Assembly (NCBI RefSeq): GCF_027942865.1
Contig: NC_134507.1
Coordinates: forward strand, 34,773,711 to 34,837,710
Source of the DNA: Odontesthes bonariensis
Taxonomy: Eukaryota > Chordata > Actinopteri > Atheriniformes > Atherinopsidae
Direction of reading: 5' to 3'
Length of the DNA: 64,000 nt
The notes beneath the pieces are model-generated. The model worked only from the letters and a program-made list of their open reading frames with translations, was not told the origin of the DNA and did no database searches. This document shows, piece by piece, positions 10,065-20,478 of this stretch; position 1 is the stretch's first letter, and the number at the start of each line of letters is the position of its first letter. Position numbers and translations under genes: made by a program.

Positions 10065-13000
10065 ATGGATAATCGAACAGTTCGAGTTATCCCAGATGAA
10101 ATATTAAACGCTGTAATCGACCTGCAAAACATCCCCGTAGCGGTTCATCCATCAAATTACTTTAGAGAGCTTATCATTGCACTCCGTAATATAAATCGTG
10201 CTAGGTTTGACAGTGAGCAAGAAGATGAAATTGTTGAAAATAATCAAGCCGCTTTCTTTCGCGAATTAGAACAAGCAGTCCTTCATTTAAATAGACTGCT
10301 GTCTCATACCACTCAGTCAGAGCCAGAGTCAGAGTCAGAGCCAGAGTCAGAGCCAGAGTCAGAGCCAGAGTCAGAGCCAGAGTCACAGCCAGAGTCAGAG
10401 TCAGAGCCAGAGTCAGAGCCAGAGTCAGAGCCAGAGTCAGAGTCAGAAGACATACCCCCGCAAAGTCCTGCTCCTGTGACCTCATCATCACTATCAAACG
10501 AGTCTCCAGATAGTATCTCGAGAGATCACGCTTCTCCAACCTCGTCAGGTGCATCAGAACAGAGTTCGCAGCAACAGCAGCAGCAGCAGCAGCAACATGG
10601 AGGGGGTTTGAATCAGGAGATTGTAGACAACGCCGATCAAATTCAGAGAGATACACCCCCGTCAATTGTACGGGAACGTTTCAACACTTTTGAAACAAGG
10701 CGCTCCCTCACAATACCGCGACCAAGTCCCGGTACTGTACCTGATATCGCTACCTTCTCCGAAGCAGTCATGAGCGTGCTCGTTGAACTGGCTGAAACAG
10801 CGCGATCACAGGCCAGATGTAATGATATTGTCCAGCTGGAGTTAGTCGGGGAAAATTTCTCTCAGCACACCATTGTTAACGTCACTGCTGAGGATAATGT
10901 AATTCTGGATGCATTTCTAGATTTTTTAGATGACTTAACTCAATCTAACGAAGAAATACCTTCAGATACCAACTTGGAATTAATTTTACAGGTGTTGAAA
11001 GACCCTTCAGGGGGAGTAAAACGCAAGGCTGTAAAAACCTTAGACTGTGAATTGATCCAAAAGAAAAAACGTCACCTGTACATTACAGATAACCGTGACA
11101 ATCAGCTCTGCTTTGCCATCAGTCTCGCTCACCTCTCAGATCCAAACTTGACTGATAATCAGGCCTTAGCACAAGGAGTAGAATGGCATCATCTTGCGGG
11201 TCTTACCAATCAGACACCTGTGTCTTTCAGCGATGTAGGGAAATTTGAAAACATCCTACAGAGAAAAATCGTGGTGTTTCACAGAGCCTCAGGGGAGCGA
11301 GCTCTGTGTAAATTTGAGACTGATTTCAGAGATCGATCATCGAGGCCTCTCTTTCTGTTGTTACTCCAGAATCATTACTACGGGATAAAAAATCTCAAAG
11401 GATTTATCGGGTCAAGACACGTGTGTGATCATTGCTACAGCGGTTACAGCATGCCACACTTACATTATTGCTCTGGTTACTGCTCGATCTGTTACGACAG
11501 GTCTTGTACAAGCCAGGAGTTCAACCCTGTATTATGTGGTGATTGTAATAGAACCTGTCGAAATTCATTATGCTTCACCAGACACAAAGAACCCCGGGAG
11601 AGACCCCGTGCTGGAATACATGTGAGTGATTGCGATCTGATTAAACTCTGTCCAACGTGTAAGAGGTTTTATAAAGTTGCAATGACTAAAGAGAAAACTC
11701 CACATGTCTGTGAAGGGTTAAAGTGCACAGTCTGTGGTGAGAAGCTAGCTCATGGCTCAGCAGGTACTCTCGGTGAACATCAGTGCTACATTCAACCAGG
11801 CGTCGCTGACAAACAACTTGGTGAGAAACTGATCTTTTATGATTTCGAGTGCTTAGTTGGTCAGAATGATGTACACGTCCCCTTTCTGGTCTGTGCAAAA
11901 ACGCTGAAAGGCGAGAAATGGTATGCTTATGGTTTAGACTGTGTACAGCGATTTCTCCTCCATTTCAGGAAGCCTCGATACAAGGGGTATACGTTCATAG
12001 CACACAATGCTCGAGGATATGATAGCTATCTCATCCTCAACGTTATGGTGCAGTTAGGGAATAAGCCCTTTCTCATTACGCAGGGGAGCAAAATTCTCTG
12101 TTTTACAGACAAGGATTACGGGTTGAAATTCATCGATAGTCTGTCCTTCCTGACTATGAAACTGAGTGCGATGCCAAAAGCACTAGGTTTCAGTGATCAC
12201 AGCAAGGGTTTCTTTCCCCACAGATTCTCTTCAGTGCAGAATTTGAATTATGTGGGACCCTTTCCTTCACCGAGTTACTACTCTGTGGAACTCATGAACC
12301 CCCGAGAACAGGAAGAGTTTTACAGCTGGTACGGAGAAGCAAGCAGTGCTACCTTTAACTTTGAAAAAGAAGCTCTTCATTACTGTGAAAATGATGTTGA
12401 CATACTTTACAGAGGCTGCGTTAAATTCAGGGAGCAGTTTTTCAGCGAGACACGTGTGGACCCCTTCAAATCCATCACTATTGCGTCGGCATGTATGAAG
12501 GTGTTTATCTGCAATTTTCTCGAGCAAAAAACCCTGGCTATACCTTCACCCGTTGATTACCGACATCAGTGTAAAACATTCTCTCATGCAGCCATCCAGT
12601 GGCTGGAACGCGAAGCCTGTAGCAGAAACATTTACATCCAACACGCGCTAAACACCGGGGAAAGGAAAATCGGGTCTTATCATGTAGATGGTTATGCCGA
12701 AATTGAGGGTGTGGGGCACGTTTTTGAGTTTTACGGTTGCTTCTTTCACGGCTGCCCCATCTGCTTTCAGCCTCAGGACATTTGTCCGTTGAGGAGTTTA
12801 TCATTTGAACAGTCCCACGCTGCAACCGTTGAGAGAGAACGGGTGCTTCAGTCAGAGTACGGTCTTCGTTTGCATGTCATGTGGGGGCATGAATGGACCG
12901 AGTTGAAGAGATCTCACCCGGAGGTGATTGAATTTCTCAAGAAATTTAACGCCCCCGAACCGCTCTCTCCCCGACAGGCTCTGTATGGTGGTCGGACCTG

Positions 13001-14309
13001 TGCACTCAGGTTGAGATACACTGCTGGGGCGGGTGAAACTGTGCACTATGCCGACTTCACATCTCTGTACCCTTATGTGAACTGCAGCTTTCCCTACCCT
13101 CTTGGTCATCCCACGATTATCTGCAAAGATTTCGATGACCCTGACAGCTACTTTGGTCTCATTAGAGCCGTCGTTTACCCCCCGCGTGGTCTGTTTTTCC
13201 CTGTTTTACCTTACAGGTCATCTCGCGGTAAACTATTGTTCACTCTCTGTCGCACTTGTGCTGAAATAAATAACCAGACAGATGCATGCAACCACAGTGA
13301 CGAGGAGAGGGCACTAACAGGAGTGTGGGTGAGTGTGGAGTTTAGCAAGGCGCTAAAGCTGGGTTACCGCCTTGCTAAAATCACCGAGGTGTGGCACTTT
13401 GACAGAAGCAGTAGCACAATCTTTCAAGGTTACATACATACATTCCTTAAGGGTAAGCAGGAGGCTTCCGGTTACCCTTCTGATGCATGTGATGAAGAGA
13501 GCAAGTTGAGATATATCAGAGATTACAAACTCCATCAAGGTATCCAGCTGGATGCCGACAAAATAGAGGTGAATCCTGCAAAAAGACAGGTGGCGAAACT
13601 CTGTCTGAACAGTTTCTGGGGGAAATTTGCGCAGAGGAACGATCTGGCTCAGACCGTCATCATCAGTGACCCGAATGAATTTTTTAACTACGCGTTCTCG
13701 GGTAAATATAAGATCACTTATTTCCACTTTCTCACCCCGGATACGTGCATGTTGCAATGGACCTACAGTAAACGGTGTATCATTCCCCCCAACAAGGTGA
13801 ACAACGTATTCATTGCTGCATTTACCACCGCTTATGCACGTTTAAAACTGTACAGTTGTCTGGAACTCATGCAGGACAACATTCTCTACATAGACACAGA
13901 CAGTCTGATCTATGTGGTGAAGCAGGGTGAGACCCCCCTGAAATTGGGAAACTATCTGGGAGATTTGACCGACGAGCTGGGGGGTGATACAATCCAAGAG
14001 TTTGTTGCAGCTGGACCCAAGAGTTACGCCTACCAGACCAAAAACCAGAAAAAGGTATCGATGCGCGTTAAAGGTATCACTCAGACGCATGAATGCAGCG
14101 AGAAGGTCAACTTTGACAGCGTCAAAGAGTTGGTGGAGGGTTACTTGGCCGACTCCAGAGACGGGGTGATTGAGACACCTCAGCGCACGATCAGAAGGGA
14201 TAAAAAGGCGTTTCTCTTAAAAAACGCAGCATTCCTCAAAAAGTTCCGAGTGGTGTATGACAAGAGACGTCTCTTTCCTGACGGAACAACTCTCCCTTTC
14301 GGTTATTAA
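10065..14309 (+). CDS. POLB: Polinton protein-primed family B DNA polymerase
   Basis: The 1414-residue protein is a family B polymerase of the protein-primed type and would replicate the element. The N-terminal 200 residues include a long Ser-Glu-Pro repeat (about residues 85-125) and a glutamine run (about 170). A cysteine/histidine-rich zinc-finger region spans about 450-580. The exonuclease domain has FYDFECLV and HNARGYDSYLIL. The polymerase palm has DFTSLYPYVN (motif A), LCLNSFWGKF (motif B) and YIDTDSLIYV (motif C). It is intronless and lies just upstream of the ATPase gene with a gap of under 50 bp. The identification is very secure; the role of the N-terminal repeats is unknown. Confidence 0.95.
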   Translation: MDNRTVRVIPDEILNAVIDLQNIPVAVHPSNYFRELIIALRNINRARFDSEQEDEIVENNQAAFFRELEQAVLHLNRLLSHTTQSEPESESEPESEPESEPESEPESQPESESEPESEPESEPESESEDIPPQSPAPVTSSSLSNESPDSISRDHASPTSSGASEQSSQQQQQQQQQHGGGLNQEIVDNADQIQRDTPPSIVRERFNTFETRRSLTIPRPSPGTVPDIATFSEAVMSVLVELAETARSQARCNDIVQLELVGENFSQHTIVNVTAEDNVILDAFLDFLDDLTQSNEEIPSDTNLELILQVLKDPSGGVKRKAVKTLDCELIQKKKRHLYITDNRDNQLCFAISLAHLSDPNLTDNQALAQGVEWHHLAGLTNQTPVSFSDVGKFENILQRKIVVFHRASGERALCKFETDFRDRSSRPLFLLLLQNHYYGIKNLKGFIGSRHVCDHCYSGYSMPHLHYCSGYCSICYDRSCTSQEFNPVLCGDCNRTCRNSLCFTRHKEPRERPRAGIHVSDCDLIKLCPTCKRFYKVAMTKEKTPHVCEGLKCTVCGEKLAHGSAGTLGEHQCYIQPGVADKQLGEKLIFYDFECLVGQNDVHVPFLVCAKTLKGEKWYAYGLDCVQRFLLHFRKPRYKGYTFIAHNARGYDSYLILNVMVQLGNKPFLITQGSKILCFTDKDYGLKFIDSLSFLTMKLSAMPKALGFSDHSKGFFPHRFSSVQNLNYVGPFPSPSYYSVELMNPREQEEFYSWYGEASSATFNFEKEALHYCENDVDILYRGCVKFREQFFSETRVDPFKSITIASACMKVFICNFLEQKTLAIPSPVDYRHQCKTFSHAAIQWLEREACSRNIYIQHALNTGERKIGSYHVDGYAEIEGVGHVFEFYGCFFHGCPICFQPQDICPLRSLSFEQSHAATVERERVLQSEYGLRLHVMWGHEWTELKRSHPEVIEFLKKFNAPEPLSPRQALYGGRTCALRLRYTAGAGETVHYADFTSLYPYVNCSFPYPLGHPTIICKDFDDPDSYFGLIRAVVYPPRGLFFPVLPYRSSRGKLLFTLCRTCAEINNQTDACNHSDEERALTGVWVSVEFSKALKLGYRLAKITEVWHFDRSSSTIFQGYIHTFLKGKQEASGYPSDACDEESKLRYIRDYKLHQGIQLDADKIEVNPAKRQVAKLCLNSFWGKFAQRNDLAQTVIISDPNEFFNYAFSGKYKITYFHFLTPDTCMLQWTYSKRCIIPPNKVNNVFIAAFTTAYARLKLYSCLELMQDNILYIDTDSLIYVVKQGETPLKLGNYLGDLTDELGGDTIQEFVAAGPKSYAYQTKNQKKVSMRVKGITQTHECSEKVNFDSVKELVEGYLADSRDGVIETPQRTIRRDKKAFLLKNAAFLKKFRVVYDKRRLFPDGTTLPFGY
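10316..10446. repeat. GAGCCA/GAGTCA hexamer repeat in polymerase gene
   Basis: Tandem hexamers GAGCCAGAGTCA encode the Glu-Pro-Glu-Ser run in the polymerase N-terminus. A CAG/CAA run near 10568-10596 encodes a short polyglutamine. Confidence 0.95.
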
Positions 14310-14353
14310 GATTGGTTAAGAGGTATAAAACAGTAAAGTTGAAATAGGGAAAA

Positions 14354-15034
14354 ATGTCACAGTCCTCTGTTAAAGAGGTAGATTTTGATCCCCGACTAAA
14401 GACCCCGTTTTCATGTCTGATTGTAGGACCAAGTGGGTGTGGGAAATCTTTCTTTGTTAAAACTATTTTACAAAATTGTAACCATGTGATGGATGTTGTA
14501 CCTGAAAATATTGTATGGATTTACACTTCGTTCCAACCTTTGTATGCTGAACTGCAGCGGATGAATAGAAAGATTAAGTTTGTGGAAGGATTGCCTCATT
14601 CTTTTGAAGATGAAAATCTGTTTCCTCCTGATCGAAATCACTTGGTTATTTTGGACGATGTTATTTTTCAAGCTTCGGACCATCCTGAAGTGGTGAAAAT
14701 TTTCACACAGTACAGACATCATAGAAATATGAGCGTTATGATGTTGACTCAGAACGTGTTTCATCAGGGGAAGTACAGTCGTACCATTAGTCTGAACAGT
14801 AATTATCTGATGTTGTTTAAGAATCCCAGAGACAGATTGCAGGTGAATATACTAGCCCGTCAAATCTTCCCCTCACAGAAGGCTCTCTTCCTGGAAAGTT
14901 ACGAAGACGCTACCAGAGAACCGCACGGGTACTTAATCGTCGATCTAACCCACTCATGCCCAGATCAATACAGACTGAGGACGGGTCTACTTCCTGGTCA
15001 GTGGCCTGTTGTCTACATCCCCAAAGCAAAGTAA
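14354..15034 (+). CDS. ATP: Polinton packaging ATPase (A32/FtsK-HerA type)
   Basis: The 226-residue protein has a Walker A motif LIVGPSGCGKSFF near residue 25 and a Walker B motif HLVILDDVIF near residue 95. Downstream is a sensor-like TQNVFHQ segment. This is the genome-packaging ATPase of the FtsK-HerA superfamily found in Polintons and related viruses, expected to pump DNA into a capsid. It follows the polymerase gene with a short gap, and the next gene start (15041) lies just beyond its stop. Confidence 0.93.
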   Translation: MSQSSVKEVDFDPRLKTPFSCLIVGPSGCGKSFFVKTILQNCNHVMDVVPENIVWIYTSFQPLYAELQRMNRKIKFVEGLPHSFEDENLFPPDRNHLVILDDVIFQASDHPEVVKIFTQYRHHRNMSVMMLTQNVFHQGKYSRTISLNSNYLMLFKNPRDRLQVNILARQIFPSQKALFLESYEDATREPHGYLIVDLTHSCPDQYRLRTGLLPGQWPVVYIPKAK

Positions 15035-15232
15035 TTCATCATGTCTGCGCGTATTAGGTTCGGGCGTATATGTAAACAATGCGGTGCATTGTGGGTAGAA
15101 CCGCCATGTTTCGGGTTAGAGTAAGCGGTAAAATAGCGACCACTAACGTTCGGTTGACGCTAGTGAGTCTTTCCCTCAGACAGTAAAAGTTAGCAATAAT
15201 AATACAATACAATAATAATAAAACAGTGAAAT

Positions 15233-17754
15233 ATGTATAAGGAAAAAAAGAAGAGTGGTCTGCCGTACATGGAAAGGCTGAATCCCACGGCAAAGGCAAG
15301 ATATACTCAGAAAATTAATTCAATTGGAGGCGTAGATCCATATGAACATAAGACATGGGCAGTGGATGAATACGATCTTCTCCCAAATTTAACTTTTGCG
15401 GACATCGTGGCCTATTTAGTGTGCGGGATCAGTGCTTACACCGCAAATGAATTTCAGAATTATAAATCATTGGAGGCTCACCGTCAGTTTGTCGGTGGTT
15501 GGGTGCAGGAACTTCTGATCCATGTCTTCAGCGAAGAGAGGACCGTAGTGCGCACGAAGGTAATCCTGTCAGTGTCCTGTCTGTATGCTAACTCACTGAG
15601 CTAGGGTGACCAGTTCGGACCAAAAGAATAATTCTCGCATGCATTTAACTGCGATTGAGTCTCGTCTGTCTGTTTGTGTACAGGTAACTTGCTGTCACAG
15701 CAGGGGTGGGTTTTTAAAGTGTGTACAGAATAAACTTTGTTGCTTCTCATGTCATTCCTCCTGTCGTTTCCTCCGTTCCTCTGTTTGTGCTCCTTCCGTG
15801 GAGAAAACAAGCAGCGTACTGTCCACAACAGGTCCAAACACTAAATATATAAACTAAATACTGTTCGTCTACACTGTTGAGATTATGCAGTTGTTGCCGA
15901 AGTACGGTAGCTCGATTTGAACAAAATACATCCAATTGACAAATGCGCATTTACATTAGGCATACGCTGTGCTGTTGCGCCCTCTTGTGACATAAACCAT
16001 ATTGACTGCATACAATCAAGGACATGAACCGAAAATAGTAGAATACATACAGTACATCATGGACAGCTGAGGATAAAGTATGTCACAATATCTCATACAT
16101 TTCATATTAACAACCCTTCTTAATTATAGCCATTAAAATTAAAACCGTTCAAATTTAATGTAGCAAATGACTCCCAATTATTGTCATCATTCCTACAACA
16201 TGAGAAGCAACAAAGTCTTTTGATCTGGAGACTGTCAGGCCATTTTCTCGATTACACCTGCCCCTACCTTCCTAGTCTGTTCACGGTCACCCTAGCACTA
16301 ACTCAAAACAAAAGATAAATATATTTTAAATATACTGCATGTGGATACATAAATGCATAACACTATTATCAATTGATTTTCAGGTTATGCACTCCCAACG
16401 CCTTAATGAGCCACCAGTCCAACCATGGGTGATCCTCCGCTCCAGTGGAGAGGTAGAAAGCGCACATTGTACCTGTATGGCTGGCATTGCGGAGTCCTGC
16501 ACTCATGTAGCAGCAATGCTGTTCAAGGTGGATTATGTGGTCAAGGCCAGAGGAAGGAAGACCGTCACTGATGTGCCAGCGTACTGGATGATGCCTCGTA
16601 GTATCAACAAGGTCTATCCTGAGGAGGCATACAAAATAGACTTTTCCTCTGCCGCAGCACAGAGGAAAAAACTGGAGAAGCAAATCAGTGGAGAGGAGGT
16701 GGGAGGTATCCGTACCCGTAGAGGGTGTTCAAAACCATGTGACCACCCCACCACCACACTAGATGACCTGGCCCCACTACTCGAAGTACTGCATGTACAC
16801 AGCAAAGCTGTCTGTTTGAGTGGCATGAAAACATACTTCCATCAGTACAAAGACCCTGTTCAGCCACGCATTCTACCAAAGTCCTTACAACACCTCCGTG
16901 ACCCAGGTACAGATGGCTTTGTCTACCCTCGACTTCAGCAGCACTGTAAGGAACTCATGCACTTGACTGCCATTAGTGACACCCAAGCAGCTGTGGTGGA
17001 AGCAAAGACGCGGCGACAACACCGGTCCCCTGCATGGTATACCATGAGAGCTGGACGGATTACAGCATCCAACATCCATGCAGTTGTTTCCACCAGCATC
17101 TCCAAACCAGCCATGTCTACAGTGAGAAGTGTATGCTACCCCAAGAAGACAGCTACCACTCCGGCCACAAGATGGGGAATCATTCATGAGGTGGAGGCAA
17201 GGCAGGCCTATGTTTCTCTCGCAGCACCCCACCATGAAAACCTGAAGGTGGAGCAATGTGGTTTCATTCTAAACCCAGCATTTCCAGAGGTAGGCGCATC
17301 ACCTGATGGCCTTGTTCATTGCATTTGCTGTGGAAATGGCTGTCTTGAAGTCAAATGTCCTTTTAAACACCAAAACACCTCAATCTCTGAAGCCTGTACC
17401 ACAGACAAACATTTTTGTCTCCAGATCACTGATGGAAAGGTAACATTAAAAAATACTCATAGGTACTTTTATCAAGTGCAAACACAAATTTTTGTCACTG
17501 GCTCTGAGTTTTGTGACTTTGTTGTCTGGACTTTGAAGGACTGTGTTGTGGTCAGGGTGTTTCCTGATGAGGATTTCTGGAGAGCCGTCTTACCTAAAGC
17601 ACAGGAGTTCTTTGCCAGTGTGTCTCTGCCAGAGATTGTGGCACACTATTACACAGGCCTAGTCTCATCACAAGCTGGGCCTTCAACAGCCCTGTCACAG
17701 GCATCTTGTGTCCAACCCCCCAAGCTTAGGCCTAGGAAACGTGCAAGACATTAA
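15233..17754 (+). CDS. SWIM zinc-finger / YqaJ-type nuclease of the ISL2EU-like element
   Basis: The gene has two exons, 15233-15559 and 16384-17754, with a GT donor at 15560 and an AG acceptor at 16382. The frame is kept across the phase-0 junction, giving about 565 residues. Exon 2 opens with a SWIM-type zinc-binding motif (CTCMAGIAESCTHV). A YqaJ/lambda-exonuclease-like PD-(D/E)XK core follows: WYTMRAGRITASN, the acidic residue in GASPDGLV, and ExK in LEVKCP. Such proteins are encoded beside the transposase in ISL2EU transposons; a role processing transposon ends is inferred. The reading frame looks intact. The 824-bp intron contains another repeat. Confidence 0.85.
15604..16292. mobile_element. 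Short TIR element inside the nuclease intron
   Basis: A 689-bp segment begins GGGTGACC and ends GGTCACCC, with TA on both sides (15602-15603 and 16293-16294). It has no coding potential. An inner 18-bp inverted pair, ACTTTGTTGCTTCTCATG at 15734 and its complement at 16199, shows further symmetry. It looks like a non-autonomous DNA transposon with a 2-bp TA target duplication. Confidence 0.6.
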
Positions 17755-18005
17755 AGTACAGTAAAACACTATTGTACCTACAGCATGTTTGGTGGCGCTG
17801 TTTGATACCACTTCTCTGCAATGTTCACTTCACATAGTTCTCATGTTCAGCATTATAATGTTAATGGAATAGTAATCAACTTCAACAAAATTGCAAAAAA
17901 AGAGTGTTGATATATGTATATTTATTCAAGACATTAAATATTTCTTAAAACACATGTCAATTGCTTGCTTTGTGGAAAGTCCATTCATCAGGTGTTATTT
18001 AGTCA

Positions 18006-20002
18006 TCACAATGGTTTAACAACGATACTGGAGCACATGTTAGTGAGGGCACAACACACCCAAACAATTTTGTCCAATAACATCCTATCTTCACCTTCAC
18101 CAGGAAGCACTGCGACCACTGGTGTTGTCCCATTTAGAATAGTGTATTTGTTTCGAATGCAACCAATTACTCTCTCCACATGTACCCTAAGATGTGCAAT
18201 CTTTCTGGTTTCCTCCACATCCTTCGCCTCAAGTTGGCAAAGTCCTCGTGTGAACGCAGGTGTTTTGACTTCAGCACACATGAACCCAACACTTTCATCA
18301 ATATCAAAGCCCCTGTCCGCCAACAAAATATCTCCAGGTAGTAACTTACGCAACATACCCGAGCACTCTGTAATGTGCTTATCACTAGCACGCCCCCCCC
18401 ACCCTTTAGAAATGAAAGATACTGCTCCTTGTGGTGTGCAACCAATAAGATACTTAATTGTGTGCTTGTGTTTGTAACGGGAAAATGTTTTGCACTGCGC
18501 TGTAAGGTTTGATGCCCTTTCCATGCCAATCTCAAAGCAGTCCACAATAACAGCCACACGATTACCAAACGCCTCAACAAATTGGTGTGGCATGCTTCCA
18601 CGTAAAAACTCTCTCTCTGGCCAATGTATCAGTGGGCTCAAATGACTGTTTAAAGTTGACACAGTGTCTCTGATTGTTGTTGAGGCAGTCTTCCGACAGA
18701 TACTGAAGAGGTCTGCTAGATGTTGAATGGGTAGGTTGAGTCTCAATCGCATCAAGGTCAGCAGCAACATCTGGAACGCAGTCAGCTTCCGACCAATCTT
18801 TAAACAAGGGCTAATCTCAGCAAGAACGCCCATCAAGACGGCAAGACATGGGATACCAGTGTAATAGTTCACCTTCTCCTCATTTTCAAGAAAACTTTCA
18901 GTCATATTTTTTTTTGACAACTCTTCCTACAGATGCTGGTTCTCAGCGAGTAACCGGTTTATTTCTGCACGCCTCAGGCAACAAAAACTGCACTCCTGCT
19001 CGCCTTGGTCCATATCCACACTTGACGACAATGTATCAGAGGTGTCATCGCCATCATCTTCATTGGAAGGGGGAGGAGGTGAAGCAGGTGTTTCAGTAGA
19101 TGGTGTATGCCTACATTCAGGAGGTTGCTGTCGATTCATTCTGCGGCGGTAACGTTCAGTATCCACACCAGCCTCCGTGTGACCAAGATGTAGGGATGGT
19201 GCCCAGTCTGGGTCACACTCCATCATTTCATACGAGGGTTTACCTACAAAACACATACAAAGATATTGTCAGGATGTGAAGCTGGTTGAAAATGAATGAG
19301 TAATTATCTGCAATTGAGTCACACAGTCACATAGTTGTTTAAATAATAGAGGTTTAAACCCACAAATAAGCCAAAGTGTAAGAACTAATTTAAGATATAG
19401 CCAGACAAAGATCATTACATTAAGTGCCATTTGTGCCATTCATGTTAAACCACACTAATGCTTAGCTTTTCTGAAATGCTGAGGTGTTGAGTCATGTTTA
19501 CATGCTACTGTAGCCTACTTAATGTTGTCGCCTCTGCCAACCAAACAAACAAAAAATATTTCGACAAACCAACGACCCAGCAAGTCAAAAAAACTTGATA
19601 GTTTACCCAGGTAGGCTATGTTTACAAAAAAATATCACGTCTCTATGCCGATTAGCAGTATCCTGGTGCTAACGCTAACGGATGTTTACGAAGCCGTCAG
19701 ACACATTTAAGCACATTCTGATTAAAACTATTACTATTATTTTAAAATATATTACAGATCTTACCAGTATGAAATTGTCTGGAGCAAACAAACATGTTTT
19801 TTGACACGTTGTTGAAGGTTATGGTAGTCCTCCTTACAGCTGCCACCCAAGCCATCCGACGCCTCTTTGTCACCTCTGACACATGGGCTCCTTGAGTTTG
19901 TTTCCACGTTGGAAAAGAATAAAATCTCCGGTTTTGTAAAAGCTTTCCATGGCCGTCGTGAGACCGATTATAGCAATCCTTCACACAACACCCACGAACC
20001 AT
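18006..20002 (-). pseudogene. THAP-DDE transposase of the ISL2EU-like element, one in-frame stop
   Basis: The first exon (19765-20002) encodes a THAP zinc finger: C-x4-C at the N-terminus, RFYSFP, then W and C-x2-FH. A splice donor at 19764 leads to a second exon beginning at 19243. This encodes an acidic/Pro-rich linker and a short Cys-rich leucine segment, then the DDE_Tnp_4 domain. The catalytic acids are seen in AVIVDCFE, LLADRGFD and HVERVIG. A TAG codon at 18927-18929 interrupts the frame between linker and DDE domain; sequence on both sides is in the same frame. One nonsense change therefore probably silences an otherwise complete gene. Confidence 0.8.
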
Positions 20003-20143
20003 TTTCCGAACTGGTGTAGTTGTAGCACTCGACTCTTACCGCAGTATCTCAATGTAAGCCGTTCGCTTTCTGCCTGGGATATCCCCAACTCCCACAATGC
20101 TTTGCGGCTTCTTTGTTGCGTGACGACATACACCCGAACCTTA

Positions 20144-20472
20144 TAAAAAGGAATGCTCCTTTACTCAGAGCTCTGTACTACGCCACACCTCAGAAACGTA
20201 AAGACATTCTTAGTCATTGTTCACCCGATTTTCTTAAGACTTTGTGTGAGATTGCTCTGAATATTTTAAAGGGTAACATTAAGCTGTCACCTTCTCAATA
20301 TCGGAAATTGAAAAAGCAGAAGAAAGTTATCAGACTGCTGGCTGATAGGAGAAGCGGTTTAAAACGTAAACAGCTGGCTCTCAAAAGTCAAGGAGGCGGG
20401 TTTATTCTACCTATCCTAACGGCTCTAGCACCTATAATTGGGGACCTAGTGGGTGGACTCGTCAGAAGGTAA
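20144..20472 (+). CDS. Polinton small basic protein, 5' end displaced by transposon
   Basis: About 110 residues remain after the transposon end. The protein is basic (KRKDIL, YRKLKKQKKV, RSGLKRKQ) and ends with a hydrophobic Gly/Pro/Leu stretch (GGGFILPILTALAPIIGDL). The gene begins at 15041, beside the ATPase, and the ISL2EU-like element sits within its first few codons. The hydrophobic tail resembles small membrane-active or core proteins of adenovirus-like viruses, but I cannot assign a function. Confidence 0.6.
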
Positions 20473-20478
20473 AAAATC

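Larger units (their letters stand above)
15057..20140. mobile_element. ISL2EU-like DNA transposon (THAP transposase + YqaJ nuclease)
   Basis: This 5.1-kb element has terminal inverted repeats starting GGTTCGGG (left) and ending CCCGAACC (right), with further matching sequence GCATTGTGGG inward. It is flanked by TTA at 15054-15056 and 20141-20143. It carries two converging genes: a plus-strand SWIM/YqaJ nuclease and a minus-strand THAP-DDE transposase. That pair is the signature of ISL2EU elements within the PIF/Harbinger-ISL2EU-Spy group. The 3-bp TTA duplication is more like PIF/Harbinger. It lies at the very start of a Polinton gene (ATG at 15041). Confidence 0.85.

Noticed and set aside
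10201-10665. Minus-strand frame rich in Leu-Thr
   Set aside because: It is the antisense of the hexamer repeat in the polymerase gene.
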